Source: Pseudomonadota bacterium (GTDB lineage Bacteria; Pseudomonadota; Gammaproteobacteria; Pseudomonadales; Oceanobacteraceae). Taken from it: 64,000 bases of DNA. The first letter of the stretch is position 1. Every line of letters starts with the position of its first letter. The notes below the pieces were generated by a model. It was given only the letters and a program-made list of their open reading frames with translations, was not told where the DNA came from and made no database searches. The stretch spans positions 1 to 64,000 of the forward strand of contig JAIXHJ010000001.1 of assembly GCA_030145845.1 (NCBI GenBank), given 5' to 3'. Made by a program: the position numbers and the translations under genes. This document shows positions 1 through 8,995 of this stretch, in pieces.

Positions 1-2
1 CC

Positions 3-620
3 AATTTGAGAACCCATACTGAGGTAGCGCTAACCCAGGCGCGCAGCGTGGAGCAGTACCGGGAAGTGCTGTATTCAAACCTCGAAGAATATGATCGCAT
101 GGCCAAGATGGTCGGTGACATGCTTTTTCTGGCTCAGGCTGATAATCAGCTGCTGAAACCGGAACTGGTCGATATCGATCTTCAGGCAGAGCTGAGAAAC
201 CTGTTCGATTATTTCAGCGCCTGGGCAGAAGAGCGGGAGGTGCTGTTAGAAAATACCGGAGAGCAAGTTCATGTCCTTGGCGACCGACTAATGATCCGTC
301 GCGCCTTGAGTAACTTGCTGTCCAATGCAGTCCGGCATACGCCAGAGGGGCAGAGCGTAACCACAACCCTTCAAGTGAACTCCGGTAACGTAAGAATCCG
401 CATACAGAACCCAGGGCCACCTATACCTGAAGAGCATTTGAATCATATTTTTGAACGATTCTACAGGCTCGACGCATCCCGCCAACGTAGCAGCGAAGGT
501 GCCGGGCTGGGCTTGGCCATCACGAAATCGATTATCGAAGCCCACGGCGGGAAGATCAGAGCGTTCTCCACAACGGAGGCAACCACGTTTGAGGTTCAAT
601 TACCTCTAAAAATGGAGTAG
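3..620 (+). CDS. cusS: CusS/CopS-type sensor histidine kinase, 3' part
   Basis: This is the cytoplasmic half of a membrane sensor kinase for periplasmic Cu/Ag, and its 5' end lies outside the window. The window opens at [10 protein letters not shown], which in CusS-type kinases directly follows the phosphoacceptor H-box, so the conserved His should lie only a few codons upstream. Visible parts are the second HisKA helix, the N-box ([13 protein letters not shown]), a G1-like stretch ([20 protein letters not shown]) and the G2 box (GAGLGLAIT). The N-P-G-x-P-I form of G1 is typical of the CusS/PcoS subgroup. The gene ends at TAG 618-620 and is convergent with the response-regulator gene on the other strand, overlapping its 3' end. 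Cus/Cop kinases normally follow the regulator on the same strand, so this layout is abnormal. The kinase could also belong to another regulator outside the window. Confidence 0.88.
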   Translation, partial: NLRTHTEVALTQARSVEQYREVLYSNLEEYDRMAKMVGDMLFLAQADNQLLKPELVDIDLQAELRNLFDYFSAWAEEREVLLENTGEQVHVLGDRLMIRRALSNLLSNAVRHTPEGQSVTTTLQVNSGNVRIRIQNPGPPIPEEHLNHIFERFYRLDASRQRSSEGAGLGLAITKSIIEAHGGKIRAFSTTEATTFEVQLPLKME

Positions 621-1256
621 TGACGAGAGCCTGGGCTCGAAGTCATCGTCAATTTTAGTGCGCAGGCGACGGATGGCTACGTCGATCACATTGGTGTCGG
701 AATCAAAATTCATGCCCCATACCTGCGAGGCGATCAGCGAACGTGGCAACACCTCACCCTGACGGCGCACCAGCAGCTCCAGCAGGCAGAATTCCTTGTG
801 GCTGAGATTGATTTTTCGGCCGGCGCGCGTGACCCGGTGCCTCGGCAGATCCAGGGTGAGATCCGCTATTCTGAGCTGGTCCGACAGGGGCGGTGCCGAG
901 CCTCGGCGCAACAGGGTGCGCACTCGTGCCAGCAACTCGGCAAAGGCGAAGGGCTTTACCAGATAATCATCGGCGCCCAGCTCCAATCCTTTGACACGAT
1001 CATCCACGCTGTCACGAGCGGTAAGAAACAACACCGGCGTCTGGCGTCCTGCCTCGCGCAGCGACTGCACAATGCGCCAGCCATCCACGTCGGGCAGCAT
1101 GACATCCAGCACAATCAGGTCGAAAGACTCGGTCATCGCCAGATGGTGGCCATCGAGACCGTTGCGAGCCAGGGACACTTGAAAACCGGCTTCGCTCAAC
1201 CCCTGCCGCAAATAGTCGCCAGTCTTGATTTCATCCTCGACCAACAGTAGTCGCAT
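606..1256 (-). CDS. cusR: CusR/CopR-type response regulator with altered C-terminus
   Basis: This OmpR/PhoB-family regulator would activate copper-efflux genes. The receiver domain has the acidic pocket (LLVEDE), the phosphoacceptor in [15 protein letters not shown] and the conserved Lys in LVKPFAF. The winged-helix domain includes the recognition helix in [20 protein letters not shown]. Start MRLLLVEDE at 1256 is chosen over the upstream TTG because it matches family N-termini. The C-terminus is abnormal. After FEPRL the family normally continues with a wing strand ending in VRGxGYxL, but here there are only about seven unrelated residues (SSLLHF) read from sequence antisense to the kinase 3' end. 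The last roughly dozen residues were therefore lost at a junction near 620-635, and DNA binding may be impaired. Confidence 0.85.
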   Translation of the reverse strand: MRLLLVEDEIKTGDYLRQGLSEAGFQVSLARNGLDGHHLAMTESFDLIVLDVMLPDVDGWRIVQSLREAGRQTPVLFLTARDSVDDRVKGLELGADDYLVKPFAFAELLARVRTLLRRGSAPPLSDQLRIADLTLDLPRHRVTRAGRKINLSHKEFCLLELLVRRQGEVLPRSLIASQVWGMNFDSDTNVIDVAIRRLRTKIDDDFEPRLSSLLHF

Positions 1257-1319
1257 AAATACCCCGCTTATCACGTTTTTATATCAGTCTAGCGGGTCAT
1301 TCCCCACAGTAAGATCATA

Positions 1320-1352
1320 CCAAGATGACATTTTTGCAATCTACGGGTCATC
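1320..1352. promoter_or_regulatory. candidate CusR/CopR operator
   Basis: Between the regulator gene (minus strand) and the Met/His-rich gene (plus strand) lies ATGACATTTTTGCAAT, an imperfect copy of the CusR palindrome ATGACAA-NN-TTGTCAT. A second inverted pair, GATGAC (1324-1329) and GTCATC (1347-1352), overlaps it. A closely similar sequence sits at 11972-11992 upstream of another island gene. Operator function is inferred from the motif, the position and the repetition. Confidence 0.45.
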
Positions 1353-1414
1353 TGGCTGACAGGGGAGATTAGTTAATATCGGAACCGTTTTTAACACAAC
1401 CTAGGAGTCACATT

Positions 1415-1732
1415 ATGAAACGCCAATCACTCAGCTATTTCGTCGCCCTGCCGGCATTATTGCTTGCCCTGTCAGCCCAGGCCCACGATCCCAAGGAGCA
1501 CATGAAGGAGGCGCAGGCGCCGGACTGTGCGGCCATGAAAGACATGGATCATTCCAAAATGGACATGAAAGATCCGGTTATGCAGGCCATGATGAAAAAA
1601 TGCATGAAGGCCATGCACAAGGATGAAGAAGGATCGCATGAAGCTCATGGGGACAAAGGCCATACCGATCACGGTAACCATGACGAAAAATCCGATGAAA
1701 AAAAGCCGGCCAAACACCAGCACAAAAAATAA
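1415..1732 (+). CDS. Met/His-rich periplasmic metal-binding protein
   Basis: This 105-residue exported protein has a signal peptide of about 23 residues (basic n-region, Leu/Ala core, cleavage after AQA). The mature part is dominated by Met, His, Asp and Lys (for example MKDMDHSKMDMKD), with two Cys residues. The tail is His/Lys/Glu-rich (HGDKGHTDHGNHDEKSDEKK). Such composition is typical of small periplasmic Cu(I)/Ag(I) buffers in copper islands, although no defined family is recognised. GGAG lies 8 nt upstream of the ATG. It is the first plus-strand gene after the candidate CusR box and heads the run into the cytochrome, DUF411 and cusCBA genes. Copper binding is inferred from composition and context. 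Confidence 0.75.
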   Translation: MKRQSLSYFVALPALLLALSAQAHDPKEHMKEAQAPDCAAMKDMDHSKMDMKDPVMQAMMKKCMKAMHKDEEGSHEAHGDKGHTDHGNHDEKSDEKKPAKHQHKK

Positions 1733-1758
1733 CGGGTAGCCATTCCTGAGGAGATAAC

Positions 1759-2343
1759 ATGACGTCCTTTAAGTTTTTATCCTGCTTTAAATGCCTCGCC
1801 GTTGCGGCAGGCGTGGCGGCGGTGACCGGTGTGGGGTTCCTCTATTCGGGTCTCTATCCGATGGGAGCCGATGACCATCACAACGACTTGACTTATTGGG
1901 CGCTGGAAACTCTGCGCGAGCGATCCATCGCCCGCGCATCAAACGACATCGAGGTGCCGACCGACCTGAATTCGTCCGAGCGGCTGCTGGCAGGTGGCGC
2001 CGACTACAACGACATGTGTGCCGGCTGCCATCTCAAACCGGGCAAGACCGAAAGTGATTTTACCCTGGGGCTGTATCCCGCGCCGCCCAATCTAACACTG
2101 ACGGGTGATAGGCATGGGCATGAGCATGCCGGTGACACTGATAATGATGACGAGGCCATTAAGCGACAATTCTGGATTATTAAACATGGCATCAAGGCTT
2201 CCGGGATGCCGGCCTGGGGGCCGGGTCATGACGATCAGCGCATCTGGAACATGGTGGCGTTCCTGCAGCGCCTACCCGAGTTGTCGCCGCAGCAATACCA
2301 GATCCTGACCGCGCGCGACGCCGATGACGCCGGGCACCATTAG
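1759..2343 (+). CDS. membrane-anchored or exported c-type cytochrome
   Basis: This 194-residue protein has an N-terminal hydrophobic segment (about residues 10-30) without an obvious cleavage site, so it may stay anchored with the haem domain in the periplasm. It has one CXXCH haem motif (CAGCH) and a downstream GIKASGMPAWG whose Met is the likely sixth ligand, as in class I cytochromes. A His/Asp-rich insert (DRHGHEHAGDTDNDDE) lies between them and could bind metal. It starts 27 nt after the Met/His-rich gene and precedes the DUF411 lipoprotein, so the three are probably co-transcribed. The redox partner is not evident, and a role in periplasmic copper redox chemistry is inferred from context. 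Confidence 0.85.
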   Translation: MTSFKFLSCFKCLAVAAGVAAVTGVGFLYSGLYPMGADDHHNDLTYWALETLRERSIARASNDIEVPTDLNSSERLLAGGADYNDMCAGCHLKPGKTESDFTLGLYPAPPNLTLTGDRHGHEHAGDTDNDDEAIKRQFWIIKHGIKASGMPAWGPGHDDQRIWNMVAFLQRLPELSPQQYQILTARDADDAGHH

Positions 2344-2375
2344 CGGCAAATATTCAATTGTCTTCGGAGGCAACT

Positions 2376-2918
2376 ATGTATCGATTTAAATTAACGGGCT
2401 TGGTGTTGGGGCTGTTGACGCTGCCCTTGATCGCGGCCTGTAATGATGGGCCTAAAAACCCAAAAACATCTGACCCATCCGCTGGTGCAGTTGAAACGCT
2501 TACCGTCTACAAAAGCCCTACCTGTGGCTGCTGTAAAAAATGGATAGATCACCTTGAAGCCGAGGGCTTTGAGGCCAGTGTCGAACACCCGGCTAATCTG
2601 GACGCCATCAAGGATCGCTATCGAATCGCAAACAACCTGCGTTCCTGCCACACAGCGGTGTCGTCACAAGGCTATGCCTTTGAGGGGCATATCCCGGCCC
2701 GCTATATTCATCAGTTTCTGGCTAATCCGCCAGCCGACGGGATTGGGCTGACAGTGCCCGCCATGCCCGTTGGCAGTCCGGGTATGGAGGTGGGTGACAA
2801 GTTCATGCCATACCGGGTTCTGCTGATGAAAAAAGACGGCAGCACTGAAGTGTTTGCCAGTGTCGAGAGCGCGGCTCAACAGGTTCAGCCACTCCAACAA
2901 CCGGAAGCGCAGCCATGA
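2376..2918 (+). CDS. DUF411 metal-binding lipoprotein, copy 1
   Basis: This is a DUF411 protein, a family found in copper and silver resistance clusters and thought to bind metal. ATG 2376 is chosen because GGAGG lies 5 nt upstream. The TTG at 2358 lacks such a site. The N-terminus is a lipoprotein signal with lipobox LIAAC (Cys22). The DUF411 core begins with a thioredoxin-like strand and the Cys cluster SPTCGCCKKW, then NNLRSCHTAV and GHIPARYIHQFL, and ends with PAMPVGSPGMEVG. The stop overlaps the cusC start (ATGA), so translation is probably coupled. A close paralogue lies at 12053-12604 on the other strand. Confidence 0.88.
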   Translation: MYRFKLTGLVLGLLTLPLIAACNDGPKNPKTSDPSAGAVETLTVYKSPTCGCCKKWIDHLEAEGFEASVEHPANLDAIKDRYRIANNLRSCHTAVSSQGYAFEGHIPARYIHQFLANPPADGIGLTVPAMPVGSPGMEVGDKFMPYRVLLMKKDGSTEVFASVESAAQQVQPLQQPEAQP

Positions 2919-4243
2919 AAATATTCGTCACCATGCTTTTTATCCTGCCGCTCGGTATAGGCAGTGTCATAGCCTTTGCGCAATCCCTTCCCGAGACCCT
3001 GACGCTGGACGAGGCGATAACCCTCGCCATAGATACCGATCCCTGGCTCACCGGTAGCCAGTACACTCAGCAGGCCCTTACCGACGAAGCGACTGCCGCG
3101 GCGACTTTGCCGGATCCCCGAATGAGCCTGATGGCCGGCAATTTCCCTGTTGATTCTTTTGACATCAATCAGGAAGGCATGACTCAGTTGTCGGTGGGGA
3201 TCAGCCAAATGTTTCCCCGGGGTGACAGTCTGTCGCTCACCCGCCGACAAAAGCAGCAGCTAGCCGAGCAGCATCCCTTACTAAGGCTGGATCGTCGGGC
3301 CAAGGTAGGCGCTACGGTCAGCCAGTTGTGGCTGGAGGTCTTCAAGGCGCAGGAGAGTATCCGGCTGATCGAACAGGATCGCGCACTGTTTGAGCAACTG
3401 GTGGATGTCGCCGAGGCCAGTTATTCTTCGGCATTGGGCCGGGCGCGCCAGCAGGACGTGATCCGCGCACAACTAGAACTGACACGACTGTCCGATCGCC
3501 TGACGGTGCTCAGGCAGCAACAGCAAGCCGCACAGAAGCGCCTGTCCGAATGGATCGGCGCGCCTGCCGCTGTCCCTCTGGCTCCGGTACTACCGACACT
3601 GTCTCTTTCCAGGCCGTTGTCGGCACCGACCATTGAGTACGCCAACGAGCATACGCGCTACGAATGGATCCGTCATCATCCCGCGTTGCGGGCGCTGGAT
3701 CAGCGTATCGATGCCACGCAAACCGGTGTTGATCTGGCCAAGCAGAAATACAAGCCCGAATGGGGCCTGACCGCCCAATACGGCTATCGCGACAACGATC
3801 CCATGGGGCGCGACCGGGCGGATCTGCTCTCCATAGGCGTGAACTTCGACCTGCCCATTTTCACCGGTAACCGGCAGGACAAGGAAGTCAGCGCCGCCGT
3901 CAATCGAACCGAGGCCATCAAAACCGAAAAGCACTTGCTTGGTCGTCGGCTGATGGCGGAACTGGAAACCGCGAGCGTGCAACTGGCGCGTCTCGATGAA
4001 CGCCAGGCGTTATACGCCGATCAGCTGCTGCCGCAAATGGCTGAGCAGGCAGAAGCTTCGCTGACCGCCTACAACAACGACGACGGCGACTTCGCCGAAG
4101 CCGTGCGTGCCCGCATTGCCGAATTGAATGCCAAGGTCGACGCGCTCGCCATTGCCGTGGATCGGCAGAAGACCATCGCCCAAATCAATTACCTGCTCGC
4201 CGAGGCGTCGTTCGACGATGCACGGACGGCGAAACCGTTTTAA
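2915..4243 (+). CDS. cusC: TolC-family outer-membrane channel of Cu/Ag efflux pump
   Basis: This 442-residue protein is the outer-membrane duct of the tripartite CusCBA pump. It has a signal peptide (cleavage likely near AFA, about residue 22), a TolC/OEP repeat starting with LTLDEAITLAIDTDPWL, and long alpha-helical hairpins rich in Gln, Arg and Leu. A second OEP repeat is marked by TQTGVDLAKQKYKPEWGLTAQYGYR. No lipobox is seen, unlike E. coli CusC. The start overlaps the upstream DUF411 stop by 4 nt, and cusB begins 11 nt after the stop. It could be called CzcC-like from sequence alone, but the CusA and CusB neighbours assign it to monovalent copper/silver efflux. Confidence 0.88.
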   Translation: MKIFVTMLFILPLGIGSVIAFAQSLPETLTLDEAITLAIDTDPWLTGSQYTQQALTDEATAAATLPDPRMSLMAGNFPVDSFDINQEGMTQLSVGISQMFPRGDSLSLTRRQKQQLAEQHPLLRLDRRAKVGATVSQLWLEVFKAQESIRLIEQDRALFEQLVDVAEASYSSALGRARQQDVIRAQLELTRLSDRLTVLRQQQQAAQKRLSEWIGAPAAVPLAPVLPTLSLSRPLSAPTIEYANEHTRYEWIRHHPALRALDQRIDATQTGVDLAKQKYKPEWGLTAQYGYRDNDPMGRDRADLLSIGVNFDLPIFTGNRQDKEVSAAVNRTEAIKTEKHLLGRRLMAELETASVQLARLDERQALYADQLLPQMAEQAEASLTAYNNDDGDFAEAVRARIAELNAKVDALAIAVDRQKTIAQINYLLAEASFDDARTAKPF

Positions 4244-4254
4244 AGGGGTTCAAC

Positions 4255-5880
4255 ATGAATACATTCACCAAAACCTTGCTGGGCACGGCCGTCGGCGCGC
4301 TGCTCGGCGCATCCGGCGTCTGGCTGCTCGGCAACCCCGATGAGGGGGATATGACAGCAACCGGCAGTGAACGCAAGCCACTTTACTGGGTGGCGCCCAT
4401 GGATCCCAACTACAAGCGCGACAAGCCTGGCAAATCGCCCATGGGCATGGATCTGATCCCTGTGTACGAGAAATCCGCCGGAGAGGATGAAGCCGGCACC
4501 GTCAAGATATCGCCCGAGGTCGTCAACAATCTCGGCGTGCGCACCGCCACGGTTGGGTCCGGGTCTCTGGATCTGGATGTCAAAACCGTCGGTTACGTGC
4601 AATACGATGAGAACCGGCTGGTGTATATCAGCCCGCGCGTGGAAGGCTGGATCGAGAAGCTCCATGTCAAGGCCGCCGGGGATCCGGTCAGACAGGGCGA
4701 CCCCCTGTACGCCCTCTATTCACCCACCCTGGTCAACGCCCAGGAGGAATTGTTGTTGGCGTTGAAACGCGACAATCCGGTGTTGATCGGCGCTGCCGTG
4801 GAACGGTTATTGGCATTGCAGGTGCCGCGGGCAGATATCGACCGGCTGCGTAAAACCCGCAAGGTCAGCCAGACCATCACCGTTGCCGCGCCGCAGTCCG
4901 GGGTACTGGACAATCTCGCGGTGCGTGAGGGCATGTTCGTCAAGCCTGGCTTGAGTCTGATGAGCATCGGCCAGCTAAAACATATCTGGGTGATCGGTGA
5001 GGTGTTCGAACGACAGGCAAGCCTGGTCAAGACCGGCGACCAGGTGCGGATGCGGCTCGATTACCTGCCCGGTCGGGATTGGTTGGGCCAGGTGGACTAT
5101 GTCTATCCGTCTTTGAATGCCAAGACACGTACCGCGCAAATCCGGGTGCATTTCGACAACCCGGACGACTTCCTCAAGCCGGGCATGTTCGCGCAGATGG
5201 TCATTGAGACCCAGGCGGGGGCTGAAGCACTGTTAATCCCGCGGGAAGCGCTGATCCGTACCGGCAGCCAGGCGCGCGTGGTGTTGGCGCTGGGTGATGG
5301 CAAATTCAAATCGGTGGCCGTTGAGGTCGGGCGTGTGGGCGAACGGCAGGTGGAAATTCAGTCGGGACTCAAAGAAGGGGAACGCATTGTGACCTCTGCT
5401 CAGTTCCTGATCGACTCGGAATCCAGCAAGACGTCGGACTTCAAGCGCATGGCCAAGCGCGATCAGCAAGGCGAATCAATGGATGTAAAGGCAGACGCTG
5501 ATTCCCGCTCAGTCTGGGTGGCCGCACGTATCGACAGCCTGATGCCGGATCACCGCATGGTGACCCTGGAGCACGAGGCCATCCCGGACTGGCAATGGCC
5601 CACCATGACCATGGATTTCACCGTCGCTGAGGCTGTGGACATGGATGCGCTCAAACAGGGAATGCGCCTGCATGTGCAGATCACCAATAACAACAGTGGT
5701 GGATACCAGATTACCCAAGTGCATATTCCCAATGAGCAAGGCAATGATGCCATGCCTGCAGGAATGGATAACGGTCAGCACGAGGGTATGGATCACGGTG
5801 ATATGTCGATGCCGGAGCACAGCGAACACCAGGGCATGAACCACGACGCTCACGATCAAAAGGAGCACAATCATGATTGA
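4255..5880 (+). CDS. cusB: CusB periplasmic adaptor with fused CusF domain
   Basis: This membrane-fusion adaptor (541 aa) links CusA to CusC and delivers Cu(I)/Ag(I). It has an N-terminal anchor or signal (residues 1-25), then a heavy-metal-binding segment with YWVAPMDPNYK and KSPMGMDLIPVY (about 42-72). The barrel-sandwich and hairpin core follows to about residue 395. A complete CusF-like OB domain (about 420-492) keeps the metal ligands of CusF as His440, Trp448, Met451 and Met453 (WPTMTMDF). The last 45 residues form a Met/His-rich tail. E. coli encodes CusF as a separate protein, so here chaperone and adaptor are one chain. The gene overlaps the cusA start by 8 nt. Confidence 0.92.
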   Translation: MNTFTKTLLGTAVGALLGASGVWLLGNPDEGDMTATGSERKPLYWVAPMDPNYKRDKPGKSPMGMDLIPVYEKSAGEDEAGTVKISPEVVNNLGVRTATVGSGSLDLDVKTVGYVQYDENRLVYISPRVEGWIEKLHVKAAGDPVRQGDPLYALYSPTLVNAQEELLLALKRDNPVLIGAAVERLLALQVPRADIDRLRKTRKVSQTITVAAPQSGVLDNLAVREGMFVKPGLSLMSIGQLKHIWVIGEVFERQASLVKTGDQVRMRLDYLPGRDWLGQVDYVYPSLNAKTRTAQIRVHFDNPDDFLKPGMFAQMVIETQAGAEALLIPREALIRTGSQARVVLALGDGKFKSVAVEVGRVGERQVEIQSGLKEGERIVTSAQFLIDSESSKTSDFKRMAKRDQQGESMDVKADADSRSVWVAARIDSLMPDHRMVTLEHEAIPDWQWPTMTMDFTVAEAVDMDALKQGMRLHVQITNNNSGGYQITQVHIPNEQGNDAMPAGMDNGQHEGMDHGDMSMPEHSEHQGMNHDAHDQKEHNHD

Positions 5881-8800
5881 ATCGATAATCCGTTGGTCCG
5901 TCGGTAACCGTTTCTTCGTGCTGCTGGCTACTTTGATGCTGGTGGGGATAGGTCTCTATTCGCTGAAAAACACCCCGGTGGACGCCATTCCCGATCTGTC
6001 CGATGTACAGGTCATTATTAAGACCAGTTTTCCTGGGCAGGCACCGCAGGTGGTGGAGGACCAGGTCACGTATCCACTGACTACTGCCATGTTGTCGGTA
6101 CCCGGTGCGGTTACCGTGCGCGGTTATTCCTTTTTTGGCGATTCCTTTGTGTATGTCATTTTCGACGAGGATACCGATATGTACTGGGCACGTTCCCGGG
6201 TGCTGGAGTATCTGTCTCAGGTCGCGCCCACATTACCGCCCAGCGCCCGGCCGCAACTGGGGCCGGACGCTACCGGAGTTGGCTGGGCCTATCTCTACGC
6301 CCTGGTGGACCGTACCGGCAAGCATGATCTTAGTCAGTTGCGCAGCCTGCAGGACTGGTTCCTGAAATACGAGCTGCAAACCGTGCCGGGTGTTTCCGAA
6401 GTCTCGGCGCTCGGCGGCATGGTTAAGCAGTACCAAGTGAAAGTGAACCCGGAAAAACTGCGTGCTTTCAGTATTCCCCTGTCTCTTATCCAGATGGCTA
6501 TCCAGCGCGGCAACCAGGAAGTGGGCGCCTCGGTGGTGGAAATGGCCGAAGCCGAGTACATGGTGCGCGCCAGCGGCTACATCCAGGGTATCGATGATCT
6601 GGCCAACATTCCGTTAGGGTTGGATGTTAACGGTACGCCGCTGTTGCTCAAGGATGTGGCGGATATCGAGTTGGGGCCGCAAATGCGCCGTGGCATCGCC
6701 GAGTTGAACGGCGAAGGTGAAGTGGTGGGCGGTATTGTGGTGATGCGTTTCGGTGAGAACGCCCAGAAAACCATTGATGGGGTCAAGGCCAAGCTGGAAA
6801 AACTCAAGGCGGGTTTGCCCGATGGCGTGGAGATCGTAACCGTTTATGATCGTTCAGGGCTGATATCTCGCGCCATTGACAGTTTGTGGAAAAGTCTGGC
6901 CGAAGAACTCGCCATTGTGGCGTTGATCTGTGTCATTTTCCTATTTCATGTCAGGTCCTCACTGGTGGCGGTCTTCAGTCTGCCGCTAGGTATACTCACG
7001 GCTTTTACCGTGATGTATTGGCAAGGTCTCAATGCCAATATCATGTCATTAGGCGGTATTGCGATTGCGATAGGCGCCATGATTGATGGCGCGATTGTCA
7101 TGATCGAAAACATGCATAAGCATATGGAACGTACGCCCTTGACGCCAGAGAACCGTTGGAAAATCGTGGCGGCGTCAGCCAGTGAAGTCGGTCCGGCGCT
7201 GTTTTTCAGTTTGCTTATTATCACTGTGAGCTTTGTACCTGTGTTTACCCTGGAAGCCCAAGAGGGCCGGATGTTCAGCCCGTTGGCCTTTACCAAAACC
7301 TATGCCATGGCAGCCAGTGCGGCGCTTGCTATCACAGTGGTGCCGGTTTTGATGGGATATTTCATCAGAGGCAAGGTGGTAGCGGAAAACAAGAATCCCG
7401 TTAATCGATTACTGATTGCCGGGTACATGCCCCTGCTGAAAACCGTATTGCGTTTTCCGAAAATTACACTTGCCATGGCGGTTGTGATTTTCCTCGTTGG
7501 GATCTGGCCGGTTAACAAGATTGGTAGTGAATTCATCCCCGATCTGGATGAAGGTGATCTGATGTATATGCCGACCACTTATCCGGGGATCTCGATAGGC
7601 AAAGCCAGGGAATTGTTGCAGCAGACCGACAAGCTGATCGCGACAGTGCCTGAGGTAAAAACCGTGTTTGGTAAAATCGGCCGTGCCGAGACAGCCACGG
7701 ATCCCGCTCCGCTGACCATGATCGAGACCTTTATTCAGCTCAAGCCCAAAGAGGAATGGCGCGAGGGCATGACCACGGAGAAGCTCAAGAAGGAGCTGGA
7801 TGCGCTAGTGAAATTCCCCGGTCTAACCAACGCTTGGGTGATGCCGATCAAGACTCGCATCGACATGCTGGCCACCGGTATCAAGACGCCGGTAGGCATC
7901 AAGGTGGCGGGCGAGGATCTGCGAGAAATTCAGAAGATTGGGCAGCGACTAGAGCAGATCCTCAAGGATGTACCCGGCACAGCCTCGGTGTATTCCGAAA
8001 GGGTGGCCGGTGGGCGTTACATCAAGGTGGATATTCAGCGTGCACAGGCGGCGCGCTATGGCCTCAATATTGCTGATGTGCAGCAGGTAATAGCCACGGC
8101 CATTGGGGGAATGAATGTGGCGCAGACCATTGAGGGGCTGGAGCGTTATCCGATCAATCTGCGCTACCCGCAGGACTATCGAGACTCGCCAGAACAGCTG
8201 GCGCTGCTGCCCATCGTTACGCCCAGCGGCCAACGCATTGCGCTCGCCGATGTGGCCAATGTCTATGTGGAGGACGGCCCGCCAGCGATCAAGAGCGAGA
8301 ACGCCAGACTGAATGGCTGGACCTTTGTAGATATCGATGGGGTGGACGTGGGCAGCTATGTACAAGCGGCCATGGCAACGGTCGAGCAGCAATTGGATTT
8401 ACCGGCCGGTTACTCGGTGGCCTGGTCCGGTCAGTACGAATACATGCTGCGCGCCAAAGAGAAACTGACCTATGTGGTTCCTTTGACGCTTGCCATCATT
8501 ATCATTCTGTTATACATGAATTTTCGTAACTTCACTGAAATAGCCATTATTCTGGGAACACTACCACTGGCGGTAATTGGTTCAATCTGGCTGATGTACC
8601 TGCTTGGCTATAATTTTTCTGTCGCGGTTGCGGTTGGTTTTATTGCACTGGCGGGGGTTACGGTGGAAATAGGTATCATCATGTTAACTTATCTTAACCA
8701 AGCATATCACCAATTGTTAGATACCTGTCGTGAGCGTGGAGTGCAACCATTAAAAGAAGATTTGCTCGAAGCTGTGACACAGGGCGCGGGACTTCGTGTA

Positions 8801-8995
8801 AGACCCGTAATGATGACTACGGTCTCCACTATCGCTGGATTGTTGCCCATTATGTTCAGTTCCGGAACAGGTGCGGAAGTTGTTAGCCGGATTGCGGCGC
8901 CTATGGTGGGCGGAATGGTGAGTGCTGTGATTTTAACGTTGTTGGTATTACCCGTCGTGTATTACCTATGGCGCACCCGCTCGCTGAAAGCATAA
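5873..8995 (+). CDS. cusA: CusA heavy-metal RND efflux permease (Cu/Ag type)
   Basis: This 1040-residue inner-membrane proton antiporter belongs to the HME-RND class, with 12 expected membrane helices and two large periplasmic loops. The TM4 region contains GGIAIAIGAMIDGAIVMIEN with the proton-relay acid. The three methionines that bind Cu(I)/Ag(I) in E. coli CusA (573, 623, 672) have counterparts at Met566 (YMPTT), Met616 (PLTMIET) and Met665 (RIDMLATG). The 50- and 49-residue spacings are the same, which argues for monovalent rather than Zn/Co/Cd specificity. It overlaps cusB by 8 nt. The TAA stop is immediately followed by the left end of an IS element, so nothing downstream is co-transcribed from native sequence. 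Confidence 0.95.
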   Translation: MIESIIRWSVGNRFFVLLATLMLVGIGLYSLKNTPVDAIPDLSDVQVIIKTSFPGQAPQVVEDQVTYPLTTAMLSVPGAVTVRGYSFFGDSFVYVIFDEDTDMYWARSRVLEYLSQVAPTLPPSARPQLGPDATGVGWAYLYALVDRTGKHDLSQLRSLQDWFLKYELQTVPGVSEVSALGGMVKQYQVKVNPEKLRAFSIPLSLIQMAIQRGNQEVGASVVEMAEAEYMVRASGYIQGIDDLANIPLGLDVNGTPLLLKDVADIELGPQMRRGIAELNGEGEVVGGIVVMRFGENAQKTIDGVKAKLEKLKAGLPDGVEIVTVYDRSGLISRAIDSLWKSLAEELAIVALICVIFLFHVRSSLVAVFSLPLGILTAFTVMYWQGLNANIMSLGGIAIAIGAMIDGAIVMIENMHKHMERTPLTPENRWKIVAASASEVGPALFFSLLIITVSFVPVFTLEAQEGRMFSPLAFTKTYAMAASAALAITVVPVLMGYFIRGKVVAENKNPVNRLLIAGYMPLLKTVLRFPKITLAMAVVIFLVGIWPVNKIGSEFIPDLDEGDLMYMPTTYPGISIGKARELLQQTDKLIATVPEVKTVFGKIGRAETATDPAPLTMIETFIQLKPKEEWREGMTTEKLKKELDALVKFPGLTNAWVMPIKTRIDMLATGIKTPVGIKVAGEDLREIQKIGQRLEQILKDVPGTASVYSERVAGGRYIKVDIQRAQAARYGLNIADVQQVIATAIGGMNVAQTIEGLERYPINLRYPQDYRDSPEQLALLPIVTPSGQRIALADVANVYVEDGPPAIKSENARLNGWTFVDIDGVDVGSYVQAAMATVEQQLDLPAGYSVAWSGQYEYMLRAKEKLTYVVPLTLAIIIILLYMNFRNFTEIAIILGTLPLAVIGSIWLMYLLGYNFSVAVAVGFIALAGVTVEIGIIMLTYLNQAYHQLLDTCRERGVQPLKEDLLEAVTQGAGLRVRPVMMTTVSTIAGLLPIMFSSGTGAEVVSRIAAPMVGGMVSAVILTLLVLPVVYYLWRTRSLKA

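Noticed and set aside
1472..1723. Minus-strand ORFs opposite the Met/His-rich gene
   Set aside because: They are shadows caused by the biased codon composition of the Met/His-rich protein (CAT/ATG symmetry). There is no ribosome site or domain.
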